A stretch of DNA of 64,000 nt from an uncultured bacterium (GCA_937864225.1 CALMJK010000003.1:248001-312000), one strand, 5' to 3'; counted from the stretch's first letter, positions 26,914-35,855 are shown. Notes: generated from the sequence alone by a model not told the origin. Program-made: numbers and translations.

Positions 26914-27930
26914 ATGGTCCGGATGGCTGTGATCGGTTGCGGTTACTGGGGGCCCAATCTCATCCGCAATTTCCAGAACACCGCCGGTTGCGAGTTGCGG
27001 GCGATCTCCGACCTCAACGCGCAGCGCCTGGATCATGTCGGACGCCAGTATCCCCACGTGCGCAGGACGTCCGACCACCGGACGATCCTCACCGATCCGG
27101 ACATCGACGCGGTGGCGGTCGCGACGCCTGTCTCCACGCACTATCCGCTGGGCAAGGACGTGCTGGAAGCGGGCAAGCATCTGTTCATCGAAAAACCGAT
27201 GTGCGCGAGCGCGGCCGACTGCCGGAAGCTCGTCGACATCGCCCGGCGGCGTGGGCTGCAGATCATGGTGGGGCACACCTTCCTGTTCACGCCCGCGGTG
27301 CGCAAGATCCGCGAACTGATGCGCTCGGGAGAGCTGGGCGACGTCTATTACGTGAACATCACGCGCGTGAACCTGGGCCTCTTCCAGCCGGACATCAACG
27401 TGGTCTGGGACCTCGCCCCCCACGACATCGCGATGCTCAATCACCTGTTCGACAGCGGCCCCTCGATCGTCAGCGCCACCGGGCGTTCCTATGTCCGGAG
27501 CGGCAACGAGGACGTGGCTTTCCTGACCCTTGAGTATCCGGGCAACCAGATCGCCCACATCCACGTCAGTTGGCTCGACCCCAACAAGATCAGACAGGCC
27601 ACCTTCGTGGGCAGCCGCAAGATGCTCGTGTACGACGACGTCTCCAGCCTGGAGAAGATCCGGGTCTACGACAAGGGCGTGGAGAAGCTCTCGCACTACG
27701 ACAATTTCGGCGAGTTCCAGTTGTCTTACCGCTACGGCGACATCGTCATCCCGCGCGTGGACCAGACAGAGCCGCTCAAGATCGAGGCGGCGCACTTCGT
27801 GGCGTGTCTGGAGGGCCGCGAAGAGCCGGTCAGCGACGGGTCCGTCGGTTTGCAGGTCGTGGAAGTGCTGGAAAGGGTCTGCGAATCGATCCGCCAAGAG
27901 GGCAAACCGGTCTCCTGCTCGCCCGCCTGA
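26914..27930 (+). CDS. Gfo/Idh/MocA family oxidoreductase (WbpB-like)
   Basis: A 338-residue NAD(P)-dependent dehydrogenase. ATG 26914 has GAGGAGG six bases upstream. Visible are the N-terminal MAVIGCGYWGPNLIRNF, the EKPMC motif near residue 95 with its catalytic lysine, and GHTFLFTPAVRKI. This pattern resembles WbpB, which oxidises UDP-GlcNAcA at C3 ahead of transamination by WbpE. The DegT aminotransferase gene lies just upstream. Substrate is inferred from that context only. Confidence 0.88.
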   Translation: MVRMAVIGCGYWGPNLIRNFQNTAGCELRAISDLNAQRLDHVGRQYPHVRRTSDHRTILTDPDIDAVAVATPVSTHYPLGKDVLEAGKHLFIEKPMCASAADCRKLVDIARRRGLQIMVGHTFLFTPAVRKIRELMRSGELGDVYYVNITRVNLGLFQPDINVVWDLAPHDIAMLNHLFDSGPSIVSATGRSYVRSGNEDVAFLTLEYPGNQIAHIHVSWLDPNKIRQATFVGSRKMLVYDDVSSLEKIRVYDKGVEKLSHYDNFGEFQLSYRYGDIVIPRVDQTEPLKIEAAHFVACLEGREEPVSDGSVGLQVVEVLERVCESIRQEGKPVSCSPA

Positions 27931-28043
27931 CGTCCCGCCCCGCCGCGGCCCGCACCGCCGCCTTGTTGGCTGGACGCGCGCGTCCGCGCGTTCTAGGCTC
28001 GGCGCGGCCGGTGCCGGCGCTCCGGCCCGAGGAGGGCGTTGTC

Positions 28044-29180
28044 TTGGCTTCGCCGCGCGTGGCCATGATCGGACAAAAGGGCTGGCCGCCCATCCATGGC
28101 GGAATCGAACGGCACGTGGCCGAATTGGCGCCGCGGCTCGCCGCGCGCGGCTGGGCCGTCGACATCTACAGCCGTCCCCATTACAGCGCGCACCACGGCG
28201 ACACGGGCCTGCCCGGTGTGCGCGTCGTGCGGCGGCCCAGCCTCGCGACGAAGCATCTGGACGCCATCACGCATGCCCTGGTGTGCACCTTCGACGCGCT
28301 GCGCGGCGACGCGCGGATCGTGCACTACCACGCGCTGGGCCCGGGGTTGCTAGCCGGTCTGCCGCGATGGCTGGCCGGCAAGCCGACCGTGGTGACCGTG
28401 CATGGACTCGACTGGCAGCGCCAGAAGTGGGGCCGACTGGCGCGTTGGGTGCTGCGCGGCGGCGAACAGGCCAGCTTCCGGCTTCCCGAGCGGACCATCG
28501 TGGTTTCCCAGGCGCTGCAGACCTGGTTCCGGCAGCGCCACGGGCGCGAGACGATCTACATCCCCAATGGCGTGGGCGCCCCGGTCTACCGCCCGATGCG
28601 CTTGGCGCGGGAGAGGGGCGTGGATCGCCCGTTCGTGCTGTTCGCGGGGCGCTTGGTGCCGGAAAAGGGCTGCCATCTGCTCACGCGCGCCTGGGCCGCT
28701 TTGCCGGCGGCGCTGCGCGAGGGCCACCGCCTGGTCATTGCGGGCGACGCCGGCTTCACGGACGCCTACGTCCGCGCCTTGCGCGCCGAGGCGCCCGCGG
28801 ACACGCTGTTCTTGGGTTTCGTCCACGGGGAACTCTTGCAGGAGTTGTACACGAACGCCGAACTCGTCGTGCTGCCGTCGACGATGGAGGGGCTTTCCAT
28901 CGCGCTGCTCGAGGGGATGAGCTATGCGCGGTGCTGCCTCGCCAGCGACATCCCGCCCAATCGGGAGGCGGCGGCAGACTGCGCGCCGCTGTTTCCGGCG
29001 GGCGATGTGCGAGCGCTGACGGCCCGACTCGCCGAGCTGCTCCTGGATCCCCAGGTCCGGCGGTGCTACGGTGAAGCGGGACAACTGCGCGTGATCGAGC
29101 ACTATAGCTGGGAGAGGGCGGCGGATCTGACGGCCGCCGTGTACGCCGAACTGGCCGCGTCGCGGGGGGGGACGGCATGA
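28044..29180 (+). CDS. Glycosyltransferase family 4
   Basis: A 378-residue GT-B glycosyltransferase. No ATG fits; TTG 28044 with GGAGGG seven bases upstream is the best start, and the track ORF extends far upstream as a shadow. Features: RVAMIGQKGWPPIHGGIERHVAELAPRLAARG, PTVVTVHGLDWQRQKWG, YIPNGV, VLFAGRLVPEKGCHLLTRAW and the nucleotide-sugar loop LPSTMEGLSIALLEGMSYARCCLASDIPPNRE. Acceptor and donor are unknown. The stop overlaps the next ATG as ATGA. Confidence 0.9.
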   Translation: MASPRVAMIGQKGWPPIHGGIERHVAELAPRLAARGWAVDIYSRPHYSAHHGDTGLPGVRVVRRPSLATKHLDAITHALVCTFDALRGDARIVHYHALGPGLLAGLPRWLAGKPTVVTVHGLDWQRQKWGRLARWVLRGGEQASFRLPERTIVVSQALQTWFRQRHGRETIYIPNGVGAPVYRPMRLARERGVDRPFVLFAGRLVPEKGCHLLTRAWAALPAALREGHRLVIAGDAGFTDAYVRALRAEAPADTLFLGFVHGELLQELYTNAELVVLPSTMEGLSIALLEGMSYARCCLASDIPPNREAAADCAPLFPAGDVRALTARLAELLLDPQVRRCYGEAGQLRVIEHYSWERAADLTAAVYAELAASRGGTA

Positions 29181-29773
29181 TACCGGAAGGCGCGGGGCGG
29201 CTGGCGACCTGGAGCATGCTGCCGGCGCTGGTGCTGTGTGCGGCGGGCGCCGGGTGCGCCAAGAGAGCCTGGGTCGCCCGCCAGAGCGTGGGCGCGGTCC
29301 CGGTGCAAGCGCCGGCCGCGGCCGCCGAGGACACGTTGGGGGTCGCGGACACGGGGGCTTGGCGGAGTTTGGCGCCGCCGCCGGCGTCCGCGCCGCCGGA
29401 GCGGCCGGATCCCGTGGCCAGCGGCGGCTCGCCGCTGACCCCGCTGTCCGAACGGGTGAGCGAAGAACTGCCCTGGACCGAGGACGTCTCCGTGGCGCCG
29501 GCGGTGGAGGCGGATTGCGCGTCACGCCCGTGCCACTGGGTGCAGATCGCCGCTCCCGTCGACAGCTTCGGCTGCGCCGCCGCGCTGGCGAGCGCGGCGA
29601 CGCTGGCCCGAACGGTGCAGACCGGGCTGGGGGTGCCCGGGGGGCGCATCGTGCCCGAGTCGGGGCTGTGGAAGGTGCAGGTCGGGCCATTCATGACCTG
29701 GGAGGTCGCGGATCTGGTCAGGAGCCGGCTGCGCGAGGGCGGGTTCCCCGGCGCGTGGCTCGTGCGGCGTTGA
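29177..29773 (+). CDS. SPOR-domain lipoprotein
   Basis: A 198-residue lipoprotein. The lipobox AGAGC ends the signal LPALVLCAAGAGC at about residue 27. After a proline- and alanine-rich linker, the C-terminal region (CHWVQIAAPVDSFGCAAALASAATLARTV.. LWKVQVGPFMTWEVADLVRSRLREGGFPGAWLV) has the beta-alpha-beta pattern of SPOR domains, which bind denuded peptidoglycan glycans. It starts in an ATGA overlap with the glycosyltransferase. Confidence 0.8.
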   Translation: MIPEGAGRLATWSMLPALVLCAAGAGCAKRAWVARQSVGAVPVQAPAAAAEDTLGVADTGAWRSLAPPPASAPPERPDPVASGGSPLTPLSERVSEELPWTEDVSVAPAVEADCASRPCHWVQIAAPVDSFGCAAALASAATLARTVQTGLGVPGGRIVPESGLWKVQVGPFMTWEVADLVRSRLREGGFPGAWLVRR

Positions 29774-29788
29774 AACCGGGCTTTCGTG

Positions 29789-29818
29789 TTGACAGAGAGG
29801 GCGTTGCGAGCATATCTT
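29789..29818 (+). promoter_or_regulatory. Candidate sigma70 promoter for the tRNA-Gly gene
   Basis: A perfect TTGACA, an 18-base spacer and TATCTT, placing the start a few bases before the mature tRNA-Gly 5-prime end. Confidence 0.55.
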
Positions 29819-29828
29819 AACGCGCGCT

Positions 29829-29904
29829 GCGGGCATAGCTCAGTTGGTAGAGCACTACCTTGCCAAGGTAGTGGTCGCGAGTTCGAGTCTCGTTGCCCGC
29901 TCCA
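29829..29904 (+). tRNA. tRNA-Gly (anticodon GCC)
   Basis: A full cloverleaf of 76 bases. Acceptor arms GCGGGCA and TGCCCGC pair, the anticodon stem CTACC/GGTAG encloses TTGCCAA, and the T arm is GCGAG-TTCGAGT-CTCGT. The 3-prime CCA is encoded. Confidence 0.97.
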
Positions 29905-29912
29905 ATTTTGCG

Positions 29913-29938
29913 AAGGGACGGTTGCGGCCGTCCCTTTT
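29913..29938 (+). terminator. Intrinsic terminator after tRNA-Gly
   Basis: AAGGGACGG and CCGTCCCTT form a nine-base stem around TTGCGG, ending in a run of T that completes the stem and tail. Confidence 0.75.
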
Positions 29939-29956
29939 CGTTGGCGGGGGCGCGGC

Positions 29957-29985
29957 TTGACAGGCCGGGGGGCGCCGGGCATTCT
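29957..29985 (+). promoter_or_regulatory. Candidate promoter for tRNA-Cys and tRNA-Leu
   Basis: A perfect TTGACA followed 17 bases on by CATTCT, just before tRNA-Cys. The -10 is weak, but tRNA promoters elsewhere in the window share the TTGACA. Confidence 0.4.
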
Positions 29986-30000
29986 TGTTTCGCTGCGGGA

Positions 30001-30074
30001 GGCGGCATAGCCAAGTGGTAAGGCGATGGTCTGCAAAACCATTATCCCCGGTTCGAGTCCGGGTGCCGCCTCCA
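30001..30074 (+). tRNA. tRNA-Cys (anticodon GCA)
   Basis: GGCGGCA pairs with TGCCGCC. The anticodon stem ATGGT/ACCAT encloses CTGCAAA, and the T arm is CCCGG-TTCGAGT-CCGGG. CCA is encoded. Confidence 0.97.
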
Positions 30075-30148
30075 GAGCCTTTCTGCCTGCTTGCCGACGT
30101 GCTGGCGACCCCCGGGAGGGCTTGGCGCGGGAGCATCACGCCGACGGA

Positions 30149-30233
30149 GCCGGGGTGGCGAAACTGGCAGCCGCAAGGGACTTAAAATCCCTCGGAGCGT
30201 TGCTCCTTACCGGTTCGAATCCGGTCCCCGGCA
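30149..30233 (+). tRNA. tRNA-Leu (anticodon TAA)
   Basis: GCCGGGG pairs with CCCCGGC, the anticodon stem AGGGA/TCCCT encloses CTTAAAA, and a long variable arm (CGGAGC-GTT-GCTCC) marks a class II tRNA. The 3-prime end reads ACAC, so CCA is not encoded, unlike the other four tRNAs in the window. Confidence 0.96.
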
Positions 30234-30294
30234 CACCTCAGGCCCCGGGTCGGCGCGCGAGGACCGGGGTTGCTTGCGGCGGCGGAGGTCGCTC

Positions 30295-31446
30295 GTGCGT
30301 CTGGCCTTCCTCTCGATCGGCCGGCACATCCACACGGAGCGCTGGATCCGCTGGTTCGCGGCCCAGGGCCACGAGTGCCATCTGTTGACCGTGCAGCCCG
30401 GGCCCGTGCCGGACGTCACAGTCCACGACATCCGGCGGGGCGGCGGGCCGAAGGCGTGGCGCTACGCCCAGTCGCTCGGCGTGGTGCGCGGTCTGCTGCG
30501 CCGGCTGCAGCCGCAGCTGCTCAACACCCATTTCCTGACCGGCTACGGCTACTGGGGCCATTTCAGCGGCTTCCATCCCAACGTGCTGACGGTCTGGGGC
30601 GATGATGTCTACGTCACGCCCCATGAGACGCCGCTCAAGGGGTGGCTCGCCCGGCGCGCGCTGAGGTCGTGCGACGCGCTCACCGGCGATTCCCTCGACA
30701 TCCTGGCCGCCGCCGGCCGCCTGGGAGCGGATCCGGAGCGCAGCTTCCGCGTGCTGTGGGGGGTGGACTTCGATCGCTTTCGCCCCGGCGACGCCGGCGC
30801 GTGGCGGGCGGCGCAGGGCTGCGCGCCGGAGGATGTCCTGGTGCTTTCTCCGCGCAGCTTCACCCAGGCGTACTACAACATCGACACGGTCATCGCCGCG
30901 GCGGCACAAGTGGCGCGGGCGGAGCCGCGGGCTCGCTTCCTGTTCGCGGGGTACGAGGGGGATCCCGCGCCGTTCCGGGCGAGGGCGCAGGCGGCGGGCC
31001 TGGGGGACGCCGCCCGTTTTCTCGGGCGCCTCACGCACGAGGAGTTCGCGACGGCGCTGCGGGCGAGCGACATCTTCGTGTCCGTGCCGTCGGTGGACGC
31101 GACGGCCGTGAGCCTGCTCGAGGCGATGTCATGCAGCTGCGCCGTCGTCGTGTCCCGCCTCTCTTCCTCCTTGGAGTGGATCGTGGACGACGAGAGCGGG
31201 TGCGTCGTGCCGGCGCGGGACGCGTCGGCGCTGGCGGCCGTCTTGCTGCGCCTCTGCCGCGACCCGCACTTGCGCCGCCGGTTGGGGGCCGCCGCGCTGG
31301 CGCGGGCCCGCCGGGACGCCGGCTTCGCGCCCAACATGCAACGCGTCGATCGGATCTTCGCGACGCTGACGAGCGGCACGCCGGACTGGCCGCGCGAGGT
31401 CTCCCTGCGCGCGCTCGGCGCGCCGGCGGGGGGAACGGGCTCGTGA
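30295..31446 (+). CDS. Glycosyltransferase family 4
   Basis: A 383-residue GT-B enzyme. GTG 30295 has GGAGG six bases upstream and clears the tRNA-Leu gene, which the track ORF would overlap. It starts MRLAFLSIGRHIHTERWIRWFAAQGHEC and has NTHFLTGYGYWGHFSGFHPNVLTVWGDDV, a domain linker near LWGVDFDRFRPG and the donor site SVPSVDATAVSLLEAMSCSCAVVVS. Its stop overlaps the following GT2 start as GTGA. Substrates are unknown. Confidence 0.9.
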   Translation: MRLAFLSIGRHIHTERWIRWFAAQGHECHLLTVQPGPVPDVTVHDIRRGGGPKAWRYAQSLGVVRGLLRRLQPQLLNTHFLTGYGYWGHFSGFHPNVLTVWGDDVYVTPHETPLKGWLARRALRSCDALTGDSLDILAAAGRLGADPERSFRVLWGVDFDRFRPGDAGAWRAAQGCAPEDVLVLSPRSFTQAYYNIDTVIAAAAQVARAEPRARFLFAGYEGDPAPFRARAQAAGLGDAARFLGRLTHEEFATALRASDIFVSVPSVDATAVSLLEAMSCSCAVVVSRLSSSLEWIVDDESGCVVPARDASALAAVLLRLCRDPHLRRRLGAAALARARRDAGFAPNMQRVDRIFATLTSGTPDWPREVSLRALGAPAGGTGS

Positions 31447-32402
31447 TCCTCTCCGTGGTCATCCCCACGCGTGACAAGCACGCCCTGCTGGCGCGCACGC
31501 TCGACGCCCTCGGCAAGCAGGAGGGAGTGGGCGAGCCTTGGGAAGTCGTGGTCGTGAACGACGGGTCGAGCGATGGGACGGCGCGGCTGCTGGCCGAGTT
31601 GGCGGGCGAGCCCGGATCGCGCCTGAAGGTCGTGGACGACGGCCGGGCCACCGGGCGCGCCGGCGCGCGGCAGCGGGGCTGGCGGGCGGCCGCCGGGCGC
31701 TGGGTGCTCTTCCTGGACGACGACATCCTGGCGCCTGCGGGCCTGCTGGCGGCGCATCTGCGGATCCTGCGCGAGAACCCGCGCTGCGGCACGATCGGGC
31801 GCGTCGTGACCGAGCCCGCCCTGGTCGACGCGCCCCATTTCCACTACCTGGACAGCCGCGGCGTGGCCAAGGTCAAGCGCGGCTTCGTGCCGGCCCGCTA
31901 TTTCGTGACGCAGAACGCCGCCGTGCCGCGCGAGGCTCTCGAGGCCGTGGGCGGGTTCGACACGCGCTTCCTGGGCTGGGGGCTGGAGGACATGGAGCTC
32001 GGCTTTCGGCTGGAGGATCTGGCCGGCCTGCGTTTTCTGGCCGTCACCGAGCCGTTGCCGCGGCACGCGCATCATCACACGCTCGCCCAGCTCCTGGCCA
32101 AGAAGCGCGAGTGCGGCGCCGGGTCGCTGCCGCTGCTGGCGGATCGCCATCCCGGGCGCGTGCGCGAGATGCGCCTGCACTGGGTGATCGACGCGCCGGC
32201 CGGGGCGCGGCCGCCATGGTCCGTACGCTTGGCGCGCCGGGCGGCGCAAGGCTGGCCGGCCGCTTGCCTGGAAGCGCTGCTGGCGCGCTGGCCGGCGGCG
32301 CGCGGCGGGCCGCTGTGCCCGGGACTGTACGCGCGCGGGATGGACATCCTGATGCTCTGCGCTTACCGTCAGGGCTTGGCGCGAGGACTCACCCTGTCAT
32401 GA
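31443..32402 (+). CDS. Glycosyltransferase family 2
   Basis: A 319-residue GT-A enzyme beginning ILSVVIPTRDKHALLARTLDAL, with VVVNDGSSDGT, the metal-binding DxD-like LFLDDDILAP and the catalytic-region GGFDTRFLGWGLEDMELGFRLE. The GTG start overlaps the upstream stop. The GWGLEDMELG pattern (ED acceptor-site motif) is typical of polypeptide or glycan GT2 galactosyl- and GalNAc-transferase-like domains; donor is not determined. Confidence 0.9.
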   Translation: MILSVVIPTRDKHALLARTLDALGKQEGVGEPWEVVVVNDGSSDGTARLLAELAGEPGSRLKVVDDGRATGRAGARQRGWRAAAGRWVLFLDDDILAPAGLLAAHLRILRENPRCGTIGRVVTEPALVDAPHFHYLDSRGVAKVKRGFVPARYFVTQNAAVPREALEAVGGFDTRFLGWGLEDMELGFRLEDLAGLRFLAVTEPLPRHAHHHTLAQLLAKKRECGAGSLPLLADRHPGRVREMRLHWVIDAPAGARPPWSVRLARRAAQGWPAACLEALLARWPAARGGPLCPGLYARGMDILMLCAYRQGLARGLTLS

Positions 32403-32438
32403 CGATATGGCGCACAAAGACGCCTTAATGGCAGCTAG

Positions 32439-32463
32439 CCGCGCGTCCGGGCGCAGCGGTTTT
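32439..32463 (+). terminator. Possible intrinsic terminator after the glycosyltransferase operon
   Basis: CCGC-GCG pairs with CGC-GCGG across a six-base loop with one bulged base, followed by TTTT. Weak but correctly placed. The rest of 32403-32605 contains an AT-rich stretch with GTTAA-N8-TTAAC before dnaK. Confidence 0.35.
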
Positions 32464-32605
32464 CTGGACGCCTAGTTAAGATTATATTTAACAATATGTT
32501 ACGGCGTGACCGAACGGGAACTTCCGGCATGCAATTTGATGTTCCCGCGCGAGGATTGGCTGGAGTGTCACCCTGAAAGTCCGCATAAGGACGAGGTGCA
32601 AAGGC

Positions 32606-34525
32606 ATGGCAAAGATCATCGGCATCGACCTGGGCACGACCAACAGCGTCGTGGCCGTGATGGAGGGCGCAGAGCCCAAGGTCATCCCCAACAAGGAAGG
32701 CAATCGGACCACGCCCTCGGTGGTCGCCTGGAACAAGGCCGGGGAACGCCTGGTGGGCTTGTTGGCCAAGCGCCAGGCCGTCACCAATCCCGCCAACACG
32801 GTCTATTCGATCAAACGTTTCATGGGACGCAAGTTCGGCGAGGTCCAGACCGAGACGACCGAGGTGCCGTATGAAGTGGTCGCCGGACCCAACGGCGACG
32901 CGCGGGTCAAGACGACGCAGGGCGAGTTCTCGCCCCCGGAAGTGTCGGCGGTCGTGCTCCAGGCCATGAAGCAGACGGCCGAGGCCTATCTGGGCGAGCC
33001 GGTCACGGCGGCCGTGATCACCGTGCCCGCGTACTTCAACGACAGCCAGCGGCAAGCCACGAAGGACGCGGGACGCATCGCGGGGCTGGATGTCAAGCGG
33101 ATCATCAACGAGCCGACCGCGGCGGCGCTGGCGTACGGGTTGGACAAGAAGAAGGACGAGACCGTCGCGATCTTCGATCTCGGCGGCGGCACGTTCGACA
33201 TCTCCATTCTGGAGATCGGCGAGGACGTGTTCTCGGTCCTGGCCACCAACGGCGACACGCATCTGGGCGGCGATGACTTCGATCAGCGCGTCATCGATCA
33301 CCTCGTGGACACGTTCCTGAAGCAGGAGGGGATCGACCTGAGCAAGGACGCCATGGCGCTGCAGCGCCTGAAGGAGGCGGCCGAGCGCGCGAAATGCGAG
33401 CTGAGTTCCAGCACGCAGACGGAGATCAATCTGCCGTTCATCACGGCCGACGCGGCGGGTCCCAAGCATCTGGCCCTCACGCTGACGCGGGCCAAGTTCG
33501 AGAGCCTGGTGGAGAATCTGGTCGAGCGCACGGTCGCGCCGTGCCGCAACTGTCTGAAAGACGCGGGATTGTCGCCGGCGGACATCGACGAGGTGATCCT
33601 GGTCGGCGGTTCCACGCGCATGCCGGCCGTGACGGCCAAGGTCCAGGAGATCTTCGGCAAGGAGCCCAACCGCTCCGTGAATCCGGATGAAGTCGTGGCC
33701 ATGGGCGCCGCCATCCAGGGCAGTGTGCTGGCTGGCGATGACCTGGGCATCGTGCTTCTCGACGTCACGCCGCTGAGCCTGGGCATCGAGACGCTCGGCG
33801 GCGTGATGACGCGGCTGATCGAGCGCAATACCACCATCCCCACCCGCAAGAGCCAGGTCTTTTCCACGGCGGCGGACAACCAGCCGACGGTGGAGATCCA
33901 CGTGCTGCAGGGGGAGCGGGAGATGGCGGTCGACAACAAGACGATCGGGCGCTTCCAACTCACCGGCATCCCGGCAGCCCCCCGGGGCATCCCGCAGATC
34001 GAGGTGACCTTCGACATCGACGCCAACGGCATCTTGTCGGTGTCGGCGGTCGACAAGGCCACGGGCAAGGAGCAGTCCATCCGCATCCAAGCTTCCAGCG
34101 GGCTGAACGAGCAGGAGATCAAGCGCATGGTGCAGGACGCGCAGGCGCACGCGGGGGAGGATCGCCAGCGGCGCGAACTGATCGACGCGCGCAACGAGGC
34201 GGACGCGCGCGCGCACAGCGTCCGCAAGAGTCTCGAGAGCCTGCGGGCGGACGCCGAGCCCGCCGCGCTCCAGGACGTGGAGACGAAATTGAAGGCGCTG
34301 GAGGAAGTGGCCAAGGGCAGCGACGCGGCGATGATCCGGGCCGCCACCGAGGCGCTCATGAACGCCATGCAGGTGGTGGCCAGCAAGGCCTACGAGAGGG
34401 CGGCGGCGGCCGGGCAGGGCCCCAGTGCGGGGCCCAAAGACCAGGACGCCGGCCCGGACGCGGCCGGCGCCGGGGGCAACAACCAGGGCTCGACGGATGC
34501 CGATTACGAGGTCGTCGACGATTAA
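32606..34525 (+). CDS. dnaK: Chaperone protein DnaK (Hsp70)
   Basis: A 639-residue ATP-dependent chaperone. [18 protein letters not shown] opens the nucleotide-binding domain, with [29 protein letters not shown] and [10 protein letters not shown] further on. The substrate-binding domain includes the [15 protein letters not shown] linker. The tail ends DADYEVVDD, the usual DnaK terminus. No grpE or dnaJ lies next to it, and no CIRCE element is visible upstream. A strong terminator follows. Confidence 0.98.
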   Translation: MAKIIGIDLGTTNSVVAVMEGAEPKVIPNKEGNRTTPSVVAWNKAGERLVGLLAKRQAVTNPANTVYSIKRFMGRKFGEVQTETTEVPYEVVAGPNGDARVKTTQGEFSPPEVSAVVLQAMKQTAEAYLGEPVTAAVITVPAYFNDSQRQATKDAGRIAGLDVKRIINEPTAAALAYGLDKKKDETVAIFDLGGGTFDISILEIGEDVFSVLATNGDTHLGGDDFDQRVIDHLVDTFLKQEGIDLSKDAMALQRLKEAAERAKCELSSSTQTEINLPFITADAAGPKHLALTLTRAKFESLVENLVERTVAPCRNCLKDAGLSPADIDEVILVGGSTRMPAVTAKVQEIFGKEPNRSVNPDEVVAMGAAIQGSVLAGDDLGIVLLDVTPLSLGIETLGGVMTRLIERNTTIPTRKSQVFSTAADNQPTVEIHVLQGEREMAVDNKTIGRFQLTGIPAAPRGIPQIEVTFDIDANGILSVSAVDKATGKEQSIRIQASSGLNEQEIKRMVQDAQAHAGEDRQRRELIDARNEADARAHSVRKSLESLRADAEPAALQDVETKLKALEEVAKGSDAAMIRAATEALMNAMQVVASKAYERAAAAGQGPSAGPKDQDAGPDAAGAGGNNQGSTDADYEVVDD

Positions 34526-34566
34526 GTATTTGAAAAATATATAGCTAAGAGAATTTTGCAGCAGGG

Positions 34567-34599
34567 CGGGGAGGCGGTTGGGGCCGCCTCCCCGGTTTT
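34567..34599 (+). terminator. Strong intrinsic terminator after dnaK
   Basis: CGGGGAGGCGG pairs with CCGCCTCCCCG (11-base stem, six-base loop), followed by GTTTTC. Confidence 0.85.
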
Positions 34600-34624
34600 C
34601 AGATAAAAAAGACAAAAAAAGTCT

Positions 34625-34653
34625 TTGACACGGTCCCGGGCTGCCGATACAAT
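34625..34653 (+). promoter_or_regulatory. Near-consensus sigma70 promoter for the sigma factor gene
   Basis: TTGACA, 17-base spacer, TACAAT. It is the best promoter match in the window. A leader of about 150 bases follows before GTG 34812 and contains a two-level hairpin (34691-34736). Confidence 0.75.
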
Positions 34654-34690
34654 CGCAATCAATTTCAAAAAAGATCGTCCGGCGAGCGAG

Positions 34691-34736
34691 ACCGTGAAAT
34701 TCGTGGAACCGGATTCCAATTCTCTCGTATCACGGT
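34691..34736 (+). other. Two-level hairpin in the sigma factor mRNA leader
   Basis: Outer arms ACCGTGA and TCACGGT (seven bases) enclose an inner hairpin TGGAA-CCGGA-TTCCA. It lies in the leader of the sigma factor message. Function is unknown. Confidence 0.45.
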
Positions 34737-34811
34737 CAGTGCGCCGGAAGCAGCCGGCAGATGTTTGGAGGCCCCGGGCGCTGAGCGCGGGGGCGCAAGG
34801 AGGAGAGGGAC

Positions 34812-35666
34812 GTGTACGAGGTGGAACTGGGCAGCGACCGACGAGAAAATCCGAGCCTGCAGCATTATCTGCAGACGATCGGCAAATACAAGCTGTTGAC
34901 CAAGGAAGAGGAGTTCGAGCTGGCGCGGCGCGTGAGGGCGGGCGACAAGGAAGCGCTCGACAGACTGGTGAACGCCAACCTGCGCTTCGTCGTGAGCGTG
35001 GCCAAGAAATTCCTCAACCACGGTCTGAGCTACATGGATCTCATCGCGGAAGGGAACATCGGACTGATCACCGCCGCCAAACGATTCGACGAGCGTCGCG
35101 ATTTCCGCTTCATCAGCTACGCGGTGTGGTGGATTCGCCAGGCGATCCAGAAGGCCATCGCCGAGCAGACCAACACGGTGCGGTTGCCGATCAACCGGAC
35201 TCAGCAGGCGCAGAAGATGAAGCGAATCGCGCAAAATCTCGAGCAGAAGCACGGACGCAAGGTCCACGAGGAGGAGATCGCCGAGGAGCTGGAGATCTCC
35301 CCCAAGAAGATGCACCAGATCAGGGCCGCGAGCCGTCCGCTCGTGAGCCTCGACGAGGCCCTGTACGACGACGAGATGTCCTTGGCGGATTCGCTCATCG
35401 ATGACGAGGTGCCGAATCCGGAGGAGGGGTTCATCTCGGGCGAGTTGCATGCCGACGTGAGCGCGGCGCTGGGGTTGCTCAGCCGCCGCGAGCGCAACAT
35501 CGTTGTTCGCTATTATGGCCTGGCCGACGAAGAGCCGGCTTCGCTGGAGACCATCGGCCAGGACATCAACCTGTCGCGGGAGCGCGTGCGTCAGATACGC
35601 AACCACGCGCTTTCCAGGATCCGGCGGGCCGTCTCGGGCGAGAAATTGGCTGACTATCTCTCCTGA
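34812..35666 (+). CDS. RNA polymerase sigma70 factor lacking region 1.1 (RpoD/SigA-like)
   Basis: A 284-residue group 1 or 2 sigma factor. GTG 34812 follows AGGAGAGGGA. Region 1.2 (SLQHYLQTIGKYKLLTKEEEFELARRVRAGDKEALDRLV) starts near the N terminus, so the long N-terminal region 1.1 is absent, as in the short primary sigma factors of Bacteroidetes. Region 2 (NLRFVVSVAKKFLNHGLSYMDLIAEGNIGLITAAKRFDERRDFRFISYAVWWIRQAI), region 3 and region 4 (SLETIGQDINLSRERVRQIRNHALSRIRR) are complete. It could be the primary sigma factor. Confidence 0.9.
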   Translation: MYEVELGSDRRENPSLQHYLQTIGKYKLLTKEEEFELARRVRAGDKEALDRLVNANLRFVVSVAKKFLNHGLSYMDLIAEGNIGLITAAKRFDERRDFRFISYAVWWIRQAIQKAIAEQTNTVRLPINRTQQAQKMKRIAQNLEQKHGRKVHEEEIAEELEISPKKMHQIRAASRPLVSLDEALYDDEMSLADSLIDDEVPNPEEGFISGELHADVSAALGLLSRRERNIVVRYYGLADEEPASLETIGQDINLSRERVRQIRNHALSRIRRAVSGEKLADYLS

Positions 35667-35731
35667 AGGCCGGCGTTGCAGCGCCGGGCCGGGGCGAGAT
35701 GGGCGGCAGCGCGCGCCGTCCGCAGAAGGGG

Positions 35732-35761
35732 TTGACACACCCGGCGGGCGGCGCTTAGCTT
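35732..35761 (+). promoter_or_regulatory. Candidate promoter for tRNA-Val
   Basis: TTGACA, 18 bases, TAGCTT, ending 16 bases before the tRNA. The -10 equals that proposed for rfaE1. Confidence 0.45.
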
Positions 35762-35777
35762 GACGGTCGACGACGAC

Positions 35778-35855
35778 GGGCGATTAGCTCAGCTTGGTTA
35801 GAGCGCCTGCTCGACACGCAGGAGGTCACTGGTTCGAGTCCAGTATCGCCCACCA
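35778..35855 (+). tRNA. tRNA-Val (anticodon GAC)
   Basis: GGGCGAT pairs with ATCGCCC, the anticodon stem CCTGC/GCAGG encloses TCGACAC, and CCA is encoded. Confidence 0.97.

Noticed and set aside
28044-29180. The upstream-extended glycosyltransferase ORF from 27570
   Set aside because: The first 158 codons overlap the oxidoreductase gene in another frame and have shadow-type composition; GGAGGG before TTG 28044 marks the real start.
32435-34615. A 726-codon minus-strand frame opposite dnaK
   Set aside because: Antisense shadow of dnaK; a long open frame opposite dnaK is a known artefact of its codon use.
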